The notes under the pieces were generated by a model, which saw only the letters and a program-made list of their open reading frames with translations, made no database searches and had not been told where the DNA came from. Below, piece by piece: positions 24,954 through 35,800 of a DNA stretch of 64,000 nt. Position 1 is the first letter of the stretch; each line of letters starts with the position of its first letter. Both the position numbers and the translations under genes were made by a program. Source of the DNA: Lagopus muta (Eukaryota; Chordata; Aves; Galliformes; Phasianidae); contig NC_064439.1 of the NCBI RefSeq assembly GCF_023343835.1, positions 22,074,933 through 22,138,932 on the forward strand. Direction: 5' to 3'.

Positions 24954-27900
24954 GCAATAGACTGCTGTTGAGTAGAGGCAAGACTATCAACAGAATTCAA
25001 ACTATTCAAAACCTAAACTCAAGCAGGATAGTCTTTAAAGAAGTCAAATGGCAAAGTAGTCTGAGCAATCAATATATAGTTTGAACCGTGCAAATGTCCT
25101 TTATTCCTTTTAAAATTGTACATTTTTGTTGAGAAAGTAAAAGATTCCAGAGGAAGAACAGACAGGACTTCATTGTTTGTTCCATGGGACAGTTTTTCTC
25201 CCTGCAGAGTATAGATATCTAGTCTTGCTTTTGCTATGTAAAAGTCAAGCAGTTTTGCTAAGGATTCTCAGCAGTCAGAATTATGTCACAAGCATGCAAC
25301 AGAATAGCTGTCTGTCAGCATTGTATTAGCAAAATCTTTCTAGACATTTACTTTGAACTGATGGTGTACTATGGATCAAGCAACTGATACCACTCATTTG
25401 TTTTGTGTCATCAGACATTCACTTGACAGCTCACAATTTCTCTCTTAGTCAAGCTGCACTGTTGTGTAAGCAAGGAAAATGCTTTGCCAGATTCAAAAAC
25501 CTAAATCTAAGCAAGCTTACATAGTGATAGCATTTAAATGTATAGATCCTATTTGTACAACATTCATTCTTTTTAGGTTAATTCCAGGAGAGAGCCTGCA
25601 TTAAACATACACAAAGATTTAGCTATATAACCTTTTTTGAGACCAGGTTTCATGTTTCTGTCTGGGTGTTTTTGACAAGACTACCATATCCTCAGATTCA
25701 CATGTAATGAGCATTCTTTCATGCCAGTATACATGATTTCTGGATTAAATTGTAAGTTGTTTGTCAAAATGTATGTTTCTTACTCAGATTTATCTCATCA
25801 AATTCTACACATGGAACCTGCGTGGTATTTGAGCACATTCACAGAAGAAAAGGAAGGATTTTTATTGTTTCTATAAGGTTTTTTATCTTCATTCTTTAGT
25901 CTATTATATGTTTTGCTTGCTTAATGGTAAAGTGACAGTCCCTGAACCGGGTTTTTAAAATGGATGTCTAGCTGCCACTTCCAATATGTCTCACAGCAGC
26001 ATGCATTAACTTATCGTGCTTGGAAGTACAAAAAGATTATGCTGTGGTGAAATGTTAACAAGGTCATATCATACACACACTCGCTCGTTGCACTTTTCTT
26101 CCTTTCATGGCTCCTGTTAGGTATTATTCCATGTCATGCATAAATAATGTTGCTCTAGAGAGAAAGGCAGTGTACTTTATATTACTGGTGCTGCTATAGT
26201 ATTGAGACAGTCTGAACTTCTGGAGTGAATTTGGTACGTGTCACTTGCTAAATTTTTGGTACCTAGCCATCAAAGGCAAATACAGCAGATGAATATGTGT
26301 GTTCATGAATATAATATTATTTTCTACTTTAGATCGCCACTGCAGCAACCAAATTGAGATAGTTTTCATCGAAATGGGATTTGGCAAATCTCTCTCTGGC
26401 ATCAGGCATCTGATTTTACTGGGCTGTTGTGGAGCCTGTCAGACTGTCCTGGATGAAGCATCTGAAAGCTCAGAAGAGCAGCACAAGAAAACAATTTAAG
26501 CACCAAGGAAGTATTTCACAAGCAGAAAGTCTCAGCTACTGAAAACCCTGACAAAAAGCCAAAGATAAATAATTTTCCCTTGACAGGGCTCTTCAGCATT
26601 GCAGCAAGTATGCCAGTACATCTGCTGCAAGACCTCAGCTCCTCCCAGCACTCCTCTGCTCCCAGACACCGCCAGCACCCAGCTGGCCTCGGGGGAGCCA
26701 GCTTGGGGATTTTCGGTGTGGCTGGGTCTCTGTCCCGAGCCCAGAGCTGTGTGTGGGCTGGCCAGGCCTGCCGCCTGCTTCCCACCCCTTTTGATTCCCT
26801 CCAGATGGAAAACTGTGATTTTTGGGCTAGATATCCCTGGCAGGTGTTGTGGTAAGAGGCCTGCTACAGTCTTTGTCCCCCAGATAAATTACCACCCACG
26901 TACTAATTTCAGATTTAATTTTACATATATCTAATATGATCCATGAGCATTTGCTTGAAGGTCTGCCACAGAATTTGTTTACTGCCATATTCTTTCACGT
27001 ATACATATATTTAGCCCTAAATCTCATTTTGTCCACGTTTGAGTGAAAAAAAAAAACAAACCAAAAAAATAGCAAACATTTTATTTCCATGTGTTACAAA
27101 CAGCAAGAATTGTCAATTACAAATGGAATCAATAGAGGTCTGTGTGGGGTAAGGGGAAGAGGTAAATTTTCTTGTTAGTGGAGAACAAAAACATTATTAT
27201 GATTGATCTCACAGATGCTCTTTGGTTATTTCAGCTTTAGTGATTATTTTGTAGCCAGTAATCTTAGTTTATTCAATAATTCTGAGAAAGGAGAGAGGAA
27301 ATCTAATGCAAAAGTCAGCTTCAAACTAACAAGATTAAACTGGTTAAGGGAAAAAGTTGCAGGTCATGCAGCTTCCCCATTACAAACACAGCTGCATCCA
27401 GTCCTACAGCCCCTGAGCTTTCTGTTATCATTCTTCAGCAGTCTCTTCTATTACAAGCAAGAAAAATTAAGTCGACTTCCTGGAATAGAGACGAGTCAGT
27501 TTGGTGATGTAACTCATGCAGTATTTGGTGGTCTTCATAATGAACTTTGACTCTATGCTTCTAACAGCATGGGGCTTTAATAAGTCCGCAGGATAACTAA
27601 CACAGATATGAATACATATTCAGGGAAGGAGCAGTCAGTTTTCTTTCTCTATTAGACTGCTAGTCATCGCTGATATTAATAGCTCCCAGTTCTGTCTCTT
27701 GGAAGACTTAAAATGTAGGATTAGAAGAGTGTGGGATAGGTAGTCACTTCTTTAAAAGAGACTTCATCCCATAGCTTTTCATTCCTTCTTTGCAACCATA
27801 GATTAAAGACACTTAAAACTCAGGGTTTTGATTTCATTGTAAAACCCATATATCTGTTGGTGATTTGCTCCAACACAGCATAAAGTAGGAACTCTTAATG

Positions 27901-29236
27901 GAAATGTCATTCTGAAAAACATGCTCTTTTTGGGTAATTGTTATTAGCCCTTTGTTTTTCTGAAGAAAAAAAAAAAAAAAAAAACCCAAAAAAACAGAGA
28001 AACAATTGTCCAGATCTCCAGAGCCCTTTGGAACCTGGGGTAAACCAAGCAGTGAGCAGTGAAGAAAAGCCACCCAGCTCAGAGTCAACTGACAGTCACT
28101 CCACAGAGATGAGGGTTCAGAGAAGTATCCACACTGTTCCAGCTCACCCTGTACTGATGCAAAGCAGAGTCATGATGGACCTAATCAGGAGCTGCACTTC
28201 TGGAGGACATCTTGTGTCACACAAGCAGCTATATGGAGAAATTATGGTAATAGCAAAGGTCAGAAAGCCCAAGAGTACCTAGGAGGAGGGATTTTGCATG
28301 ATAAAGAAGCTGAGCCACATCCTGAAATCTGTTCTTCAAGCAGGACATGAGACAGTTTGGCAAGAACTCAAGACAATTTCTGATGTGCCCTGGGTTTTAT
28401 TTTACTGGAAATTCTTCACAGCTGACTAATTTCTACAAACTCTTCAGCTTAGATGGAGCTACTATTTTCAGATCAAAGAGGTTTCACCAGAAAATTCCAG
28501 ACCAGCTCTGCCACGGCATCTCTTTGGATTGCCGTACTCCAGGGCTGTCTTGATAAAAGCAGGCCATTAAATTTCACTTTATTTTATAGTTTTTTAGTTC
28601 TGAATGGCTGAAAATAGAGCTTTTGGTACACTGTACAATTCTATTTTCCAAATTTGTTTCATTTTGCAACAGTACATTTCAAAATATGAATAAACTCATT
28701 TAACTTTCTTTATATTTATGTCATCAAAAGTCAGGAATGGTCTTTCATTTTCCTGTGAAACTAGTCAGATTTCTACAAAATCTCCTCTGGAAAGATGGCA
28801 CATGCTATTTCTTGTTTCTAATTCCGTGAGTTTCTACTCCTCAAAGACTGATAAAATGAATCCATACTTTCAAATCAGGGAAGATTATTCCTCCTATGAA
28901 TTACCTATGAATAAGGAAGTTAAGTAATTATGAAGTTGTGCCCTACATCTCCTAACCTTCATTTCTGCCTGAGTTCTTCAGATTTCTTGTTTAACTTCTC
29001 TGAAACAGTCATGGATGTCCTGCTGTCTTTCATTGTTGCTGTTTGTTTTTCTTTTTGGATGGGCAAAAGCCTAATTGGGTTCTCTCAGGTGAGTGAAATG
29101 GGAGGAGCAGGTGTATGAACCTGTACGAAACTTAACAGGACTCAATGCATCTAGCATTAGTAAATCAGTGACCTGCTTTAGGGTTTCCAAAGGAGGAACT
29201 CCACATAGGGCAACTGGACTCACCAAGCATAACGTT

Positions 29237-29393
29237 CATAGAATCATGGAATCATATGAGTTTGAAAGGACCTTTAAAAGTCATCTGGTTCAACTCCCCT
29301 GGAGGAAACGGGGACATCTACAGCTAGATCAAGTTGCTCAAAGCCCTGTAGAGCCAATCATATTGGCAGATGCAGACATGGACCACCCCAGAA
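29237..29393 (-). mobile_element. CR1 LINE, 3' fragment (minus)
   Basis: Read on the plus strand the segment begins 'CATAGAATCATGGAATCATA', continues 'GAAAGGACCTTTAAAAGTCA' and 'TCAACTCCCC', and then has 'CAAGTTGCTCAAAGCCC'. This is the reverse complement of a CR1 3' UTR. About 157 bp remain. It lies 170 bp before solo LTR B. Confidence 0.88.
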
Positions 29394-29564
29394 TATGGTG
29401 ATCTGGAATAAAAATCTGCATGTGCTGCTACTTTTTACTCAGTCTGTTTCTTTGCTGAGTTTTTTTCTAAGCTGCCACTCCACACCACTTTTGTACTACA
29501 GGCCATTATTCCTTTGTTTTGCAGAGTGCCTTTGGACTCGGACTTCCAGATAGCCTAGGTCAAG

Positions 29565-29569
29565 GTAGT
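29565..29569. repeat. Target-site duplication, left, LTR B
   Basis: GTAGT directly before the LTR; the same bases follow at 29876-29880. Confidence 0.85.
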
Positions 29570-29875
29570 TATACGGTAACTGTTGATCATGGCCAGAACC
29601 TCTGATTGACCACCTGAGGCGAGCACTGAGTCAGCTGTGGGAGCACACGTGAAGACAACTCACCTGTGCTACTGGAAAGGGTGGAGCCTGGCTGCATCTC
29701 TCATAGACCCATTTAAGGGCTGACTACCGCTGAGGGAGGATCTCTTTCTGGAGATTGTTCCTTGTGGAGTTTAGTGGGAGCCTATGACACTGGTGAGCAT
29801 TTCCATTTATTTTGATTGTCTTTCTATTGTGATAATTTTGCTAAGCCTAACCTTTGTGCACCTACTGATTGTACA
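29570..29875 (+). mobile_element. Solo LTR B of the same ERV family (306 bp)
   Basis: It starts TATACGGTAACTG, a mutated form of the TGTATGGGAACTG start seen in copies A and C, and ends GATTGTACA. GTAGT flanks both ends. It shares 'AACCTCTGATTGACCACCTG', 'AGGCGAGC', TGAGTCA (29627-29633), the E-box pair (29644-29652 and 29660-29668), 'GGGTGGAGCC' and CATTTAAG near 29710. It looks the most diverged of the three (lost TG terminus, one mismatch in the left E-box arm) and is therefore probably the oldest, or the least constrained. No internal retroviral sequence is adjacent. Confidence 0.88.
29627..29717 (+). promoter_or_regulatory. LTR B promoter-like block
   Basis: TGAGTCA at 29627-29633 is intact. 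The left E-box arm is CACACGTGA (29644-29652), which makes a CACGTG E-box in place of CAGGTG. The right arm TCACCTGTG (29660-29668) is unchanged. CATTTAAG follows at 29710-29717. The order and spacing equal those in LTR A. Confidence 0.45.
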
Positions 29876-29880
29876 GTAGT
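29876..29880. repeat. Target-site duplication, right, LTR B
   Basis: GTAGT directly after the LTR end, identical to 29565-29569. Confidence 0.85.
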
Positions 29881-31795
29881 CTTCTATAGGGAAGAGGACT
29901 GTTTAGAAAGAAGAACTTAAGCTATTTCAGAGGCAGGAATTCGGCGCGTTATCTGATACGTTTAAGACTTCAAGAGAGCAACAAAACTGGGAAGGATTTA
30001 TTTTTCATGGTGTAGGTGATGTTTGATTGCAGTTGAATACTTTTCATGTATTTTTAATAGTTAAAATTCAATATTCACTGGAAGATCAAAGCACAACAGG
30101 CCAAATATTACTCTCAGATGTATATGTTTGTCTCATACTTTTCTGGGATCATCTGAAAATTGAGGCATAGACTATTGAAACAGGAACTTTGTAACTGAGT
30201 GAAAGCAAGGAGCACTGCTGGGGCTTTCACATAGCTCCCAAAGAGGCCAGAGGAATGAAGGGGAGAAGAATGGGTCTTAAAGCTGTCTTTCTTGAATATT
30301 TAGTCATTTATAATGCCCTCCATCCACACCCCCTCACACTTACTCCTTTTGCACATTCTGCAGAAGACGTTCTCTTCATTCTCTCACTTCTCACTCCCTC
30401 TCACCTCCTAGCTTTTTATCTAACAGCTTTGATATCATAAACAGAATCCTAAATGCACATGAGCTTAGTGGCACCAAGCATGAGGTTGCCCTCTTATCCC
30501 CCACTCTGTTCTGCTAGAGCAGCAAGGGCACCCTCCATGCCCACAAGGGTCTGCGCCATGGCCAGTGCTTGGGTACACTGCATCCCTCTTCCCATACGTG
30601 TCCACACCACATGCCTTGCAAGGCTAACAGCCACTTTTCCTCTGAGAAGACAACTTGTCCCAGTCTGTGTGGCTGCATGCACTCAGGCACCATTGGTAAA
30701 CTGCTCTGGATTGTTGCTGTGTTGGTATAGGGGTGCTTCTCTCCTGAAGGGAGTAAGCCTGACTTTGCAGTCTAGCAATGGGACAAAAAAGAAAAGGATT
30801 TCAGTTCTCTCTCTTCCAATATTGAAATTTTTAACTACATTGCAAGTAATTGTTGGAACATGGCTGATTCCCAGATCTTCCTCTCTGCTGTCAGTGCAGG
30901 AGTACAGGGTCCTTCTGAGGTTCACTTCCTCTCTGTGCCACAGTAATTCTGAATTTCTGCACACACTGTGAAGAAGCAAGAGCAATTTTCAGCACATTTT
31001 TCTCAGACTAACATGATGGTCAAGTCCCTCATACAGATCTCAATTCACATACCTTCAGGCAAAAAAGAAAATTGAATGTGATTTCTCATATCCTAGGTCA
31101 GTGTGCTAAACCTATGGCTGTGAACAGAAGCAGGTATCCTTGCAGTGTATAGGGAAAGAGTAAATTATATATCTAGAAACTGGGGAGAGTGAAGTTGAAA
31201 ATACAGATTTTTACTCTCCAGTTTCACTTTGGACCTTAGGTCTCCTCACTCAATCCATTGCTTTTCATTGGTTATAAGTGATGTGTCCCTCTGTGTTCCA
31301 TGCCATACAGATGGCCATGCACTAAGACCAGGGCTGCAAGTCCCAGTGCCTGGCAGGTGCTGATATTACCTGCAAAATCTTACAGCATCTACATCCTCTC
31401 TGTAATGCTTGCTTTGTGTGGGTTAGGTCAGCAAATACAGAGTTTCACCCACAAATTTTCAGATCCTGCATCAGGAGCCCTGAGGCCAGCCTTGCAGGCA
31501 ACATTTGGGAGTGACGTGAGCAGGAGAGCTTAGAAAAAAAAAAAAACTACTCTCAATATTGAGCAAACATCTGGCATGGGTGCTTTCAAACCATCATCTG
31601 TACTTCATTCTGCTTGCCAACACACATCATTAACTTTTAATATAAAGAGAAAACAAACGTGTTTTTCAGCAGAGTGATTATCCGCTGTATATTTTTTCAT
31701 CTCTGAGCACGTTAACTATGGTTTCCTCTGAAATACTTCATGAGTGTTAGTATTTTAGGCAAATATTTCTGTCATTTACAGAAGCTCATGGGAAA

Positions 31796-31843
<48 letters not shown>

Positions 31844-32298
31844 CAGGCTTTAAAAGATTTTGGATTTGTTACACTGTGATATCCATGAGTGTCCTGCTGC
31901 ACTGTCAGCATTCTCAAGTGTCCCCATGATGTTGTTCTGTTCTAACCCTCTTCCTCAATTTCACAGTAAACCTACCATTCTAGTTGTCTATGCAAAGCAG
32001 TGGCAAAATCCATCTCTCATATGGAGTCAGTATTTACTGTGTTTGCAATAAAGATCACTGAAAATTGTTGCAATTCAGGAACTGATTCAAAGCATTTTGT
32101 TTCATCACTAATATCAGAAATTGATTTTTCTGACTTTTTTTTATTTCACCGTTGGTGCACAAACAAACTTTCAGAAGAGATCAAATTTCAGCAGTTTCTA
32201 GTTGAAATCTGAAGAAACTGTGCAAGGTTGGTGACAACCTGAACATACCACACAGGGACCAAGTGGGCTGTAGCTCTTACCCAGATCCTTAAGAACCA
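29881..32298. other. Unique sequence, no gene seen
   Basis: This stretch contains the longest open frame of the window (30453-30971, plus, 172 codons). On the opposite strand, 30494-30985 is also open apart from one stop. Neither shows a domain, and two-strand openness points to composition. A 44-nt poly(T) lies at 31798-31841. Confidence 0.55.
31798..31841. repeat. Poly(T) tract, 44 nt
   Basis: An uninterrupted run of 44 T followed by 'GCCAGGCTTTAAAAG'. On the minus strand this is a poly(A) preceded by 'CTTTTAAAGCCTGGC'. It nearly equals the 43-nt tract at 19166-19208, and both have TTTAAAGC shortly before the A run on that strand. Confidence 0.95.
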
Positions 32299-32897
32299 TT
32301 TACAGAATTGTAGGGGTTGGAAGGGATCTCGAGAGATCATTGAGTCTAACTCCCCCCAGCTAAAGGAGTTACACTGTAATAGGTCACACAGATAGGTGTC
32401 CAGTTGGATCTTGAATATCTCCGTAAAAGGAGACTTCATGATATCTCTGGGCAGCCTGCTCCAGCGCTCCATCACCCTTACCGTAGAGAAAGAAATTCTT
32501 ATGCGTGTTTGTATGAAGTTTTATGCTATTGCTCCTTGTCCTACTGCTACACACCACCAAGAAGAACCTGGCCTCCTCCATTTCTCTCCCACTTCACTTT
32601 ACATATTTATGAACATTAATCAGGTCACCTCTCAGTCTTCCCCAGGCTGAACAGACTCCGTTACTCAGTCTTTTCTCTTATGGCACATGTTTCAGATCCT
32701 TTATCATCTTGGTGGCCCCCTGCTGGACTCCTTCCAGGAAAGCCCAGTCTTTTTTGAGCTGGGGAGCCTAAAACTGGCCACGGTATTTTAAATGTGGCCT
32801 CACCAGGGCAGAGCAGAGGGGAGGATCACCTTCCCTGACCTGCTGACCACATTCCTTTTAATGCAACCCAGGATATCATTGGCCTTCTTTGGCTGTG
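32299..32897 (-). mobile_element. CR1 LINE, about 600 bp (minus)
   Basis: Plus-strand landmarks in order: 'CAGAATTGTAGGGGTTGGAA', 'GGGATCTCGAGAGATCAT', 'CTGGGCAGCCTGCTCCAGCG', 'TCAGGTCACCTCTCAGTCTT', 'CCAGGCTGAACAGACTC', 'GGTGGCCCCCTGCTGGACTC' and 'CAGGATATCATTGGCCTTCT'. This is the reverse complement of a CR1 3' UTR, more complete than the other copies. It is 5' truncated upstream of the 'TTGGCCTTCTT' block. It has no coding capacity; the frames in it are shadows. It appears younger than its neighbours from how readable the landmarks are. Confidence 0.93.
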
Positions 32898-35800
32898 AGG
32901 AAAGAGCAATTTGTGCAACTTGAAATAGCAAACAGTAGCCAATACTCACAATGAAGCTTTTATTTCTGATATCAGTGGGTTCTGGAAGTTTGCAATGATG
33001 GAACAATTTATAAATAAACACATATTTTTAAATGTTATCTTTATAAAATACTGAATAAGTATTCCAATATGAAATAGAAGAATCAACATTGAAAGGCCAA
33101 TTAAAAAGATAGAAAGGTCTATAGAAAAGTGAAAATAAAGAAACTTTCTAGTCCTTCGTGGTGTCTAAATGAGTCAGACCATGCTTAACATATTTCTGCA
33201 GTGCAGAGTAGTTTCAACACATTCAAGGGTTAACAAAAAACTTTTCAGTCAGGGTGGGCCTCTAGCATACTAAAGAAATTCTTCTTGTACTTGGACTCCA
33301 ACAAGCCATAAAATATTTAAACACAAAAAGCTATTTCCCCAGTTACATGGCAACACTGAAGCTTTAAATATTAAAAACAATAGCACTGTAGTATTCAAAG
33401 CAAGTACAGGAGTTCACTGGCACCTGACACCTCTTGCTTTCTCTTGCTGGAGTGGTAGAAAATATACTTCATTCTAAAAACAAAAAGAGACTACTGAGGA
33501 ATGCACAGTCCCCATATTCCTTCCTATCGGAGTACAGAGAAAAGAAGTATCTTGTTGATTTATCTACTTAGGCATTTATATAGCATCATTCTCAGGAGTA
33601 TCTGGATTCATGGAGTGAGAAATGCAAGAGGGACCATTTATTGTTATGGGAATAAGGTACGTAATGTGAGATAGACAGGAAAGATCCCCCGTGAATGTGT
33701 ATTACCATACATGGAGTAAATGGTGGCAAAGGTAATTTTCCAAATCGTAGTGAAAAGGCAGAAAATATATAATGAAAGCTCTCTGTTCTTAGGTCAACAA
33801 AAATATGCAAAGGGCTGGGAGTTACAGCTGGAGAGAAATCCATCCATGCAAATGTGATGATGCATTGTGTTTGTAAGATAATCTCTCCATCCCCAATCAA
33901 GCAGTGCAAACATTGAAGGAAACCAATTTTAAGGCCAAAGGCCAGAATTAAATATCTTGGGATATGGCTATTATGGATTTCAAGTAGAGTATCTTCAGAA
34001 GCAAGAACAGCCACAGTGCCATTAGTACAGAACTCCTGGCTTCCTCCTCTGTCTCATCTAACTCAAATTCTAGTCTTCACATTGCCTTCTTGTTAGTTCT
34101 GTGGTCAGTTCAGCAGTTCACCCATTTTTAGTTTCTCTGTATCATCTTCAAGCTTCTGTCTACCCAATTCTTGTCTTTTATTATTCCCTTTATATCAGCT
34201 TTTTCTCATTTCTTTTTTTTTTTTCCTCTTTTTTTTTTCTACTCAATTCTTTTCCCATGCACACTTCTCTTCAATCTTTCCTCACAGACTGCATCACAAA
34301 CAAATCAGTGCAAATAAAGAAGCAAAGTTCTACCCTGAAATATGGCATTGTAAAACCATCACTTCTCTCAGTACTGGCACAGAGCTGTTCCTACTGCATC
34401 ACCATCTGTGAGGTTACAGCAGCTTCCAAAACAGTGGTTCGCTGTAGCAGTGTTCAGGAGTACCTATGCTTAAAGATGCTTAAGGCTTTTCATTAAAATA
34501 CTTAAGATAAAAAGATACTATCTAATGTAGATGCCAAGTATTACATGTAAAATCAGCAAAAGTTTCCAGTGCTTAAGAAAAAAATAAATCAGAAAAGTGA
34601 ATCTGACCTCTTCCTTCCAGCTTTGCCTGGAATAGGTCTTGCTTATCAGTTAATCTACATAATCACCTTGGTGAAGCTTCCATACTTTCCCGGTAGAGAA
34701 ACAAAAGTACAGCATGCACCTATCTGTAATAACGAAAGATGTGAGAGCAGAGTCAGTTTGGGAATATTGTTAGCTAGGCCTCATTAATAAAATAAGGCTA
34801 ATGATTTATTCATGTCCAGGACAATAGGAGGACAATGTAGAGCAGTTACATTAACGGTAAGGAGATGCTTTGGGGAAAAATGTGAACACTAATGGAAATT
34901 GGTTCTGTCTGCTGCAGTGTTTTGTATAAAACAGTGTGGGTGATTTTTCTGACCAAATCAGTACATGAGGGACACAGAATTCCCTATTCTACATATTAAA
35001 ATAGAAACTAGGAAAATATTCAGATTAATATAAGAATATATTATCGCTTCAGTGCTTGAGTAATTCTCAATCTCTTTTCCCCACATGCAGTCTTTTATTC
35101 CATCTTTTCACTCTCCTTTTCCATAAGCCTTGAACTTCCTACTGTAATTATAAATGCGGACATTTTTGCTGTGAAAATAACACTCCAAAAAGGATCTGTG
35201 AAGACACTACTTGAAATAGTTACTGTTTGAAGCTGTGTATACACTGTATGCCCTTACAAATGAAGCTGTAGTGTTTTTGAACTAACGGTAGAAATCTTTT
35301 GCCATATTCTGGATTATTATTTTTTTTTTTTCTCTCTCAAAAAGCAGAGTATGTGAGCCACGCTTTTCTCCCCCAAGGACCTCTGTGCCAGTCCTCAGGC
35401 AAAGTTGTGGAATTTCTTTCTTTAGTCACCTTCAGGGTTATTTGGGATCTGAATAGTGTCCGTATTTTGCTTGGGTTTCTGCTGGTGGGATTCAGCAGTA
35501 TCAGAGTCTTGACTTGAAGTAAGGTCACCCGGGTGGGGAACAAATGCCATACCCTTTAGGCTTGTTCATGGCTGCCCCAGAACCAGCTGAGAGCCAGGGA
35601 AAATCAGAAGCCCCAACTCTGTTCAGCTGTTTTCTTGTACCAGCCATATTGCAAACAGCTGAACTATATATAATCCTACAGATAAAAAGATGGTTATTTT
35701 TCCTCTGTATATCAGTTCTTCATTGCTAGTATTTTGGCTGTGTCTATACCAGAGAATCAAATAGGAGAGAGACAAACAGCTGGGTCATCGCCTTAGCGCT

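Larger units (their letters stand above)
24556..29236. other. Unique sequence, no gene seen
   Basis: About 4.7 kb with no supportable gene. It holds the palindrome cluster at 24737-24953, a GC-richer pocket at about 26640-26830, an A-rich tract at 27045-27067 and a poly(A) run at about 27965-27983. The GC-rich pocket gives overlapping frames of 89-111 codons on both strands, a hallmark of composition and not of coding. Confidence 0.55.

Noticed and set aside
26580..26934. Open frames on both strands in the GC-rich pocket
   Set aside because: The frames overlap on opposite strands and reflect few AT-rich stops in GC-rich DNA.
30453..30971. 172-codon plus-strand open frame as a protein-coding gene
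   Set aside because: The composition is not domain-like (Ser/Leu/Arg/Cys-rich), the other strand is nearly open too, and there are no splice, promoter or polyadenylation signals that I can tie to it. It is within chance expectation for 64 kb.
31180..31225. Imperfect hairpin (AAACTGG...CCAGTTT) considered as a miRNA precursor
   Set aside because: The stem is short and has a bulge and a long loop, not a typical precursor.
32188..32650. Several open frames on both strands
   Set aside because: All are inside or overlap the minus-strand CR1 3' UTR, which is non-coding.
33592..34014. 140-codon minus-strand open frame
   Set aside because: It has a hydrophobic, irregular composition with no domain, and the flanks show no gene signals.
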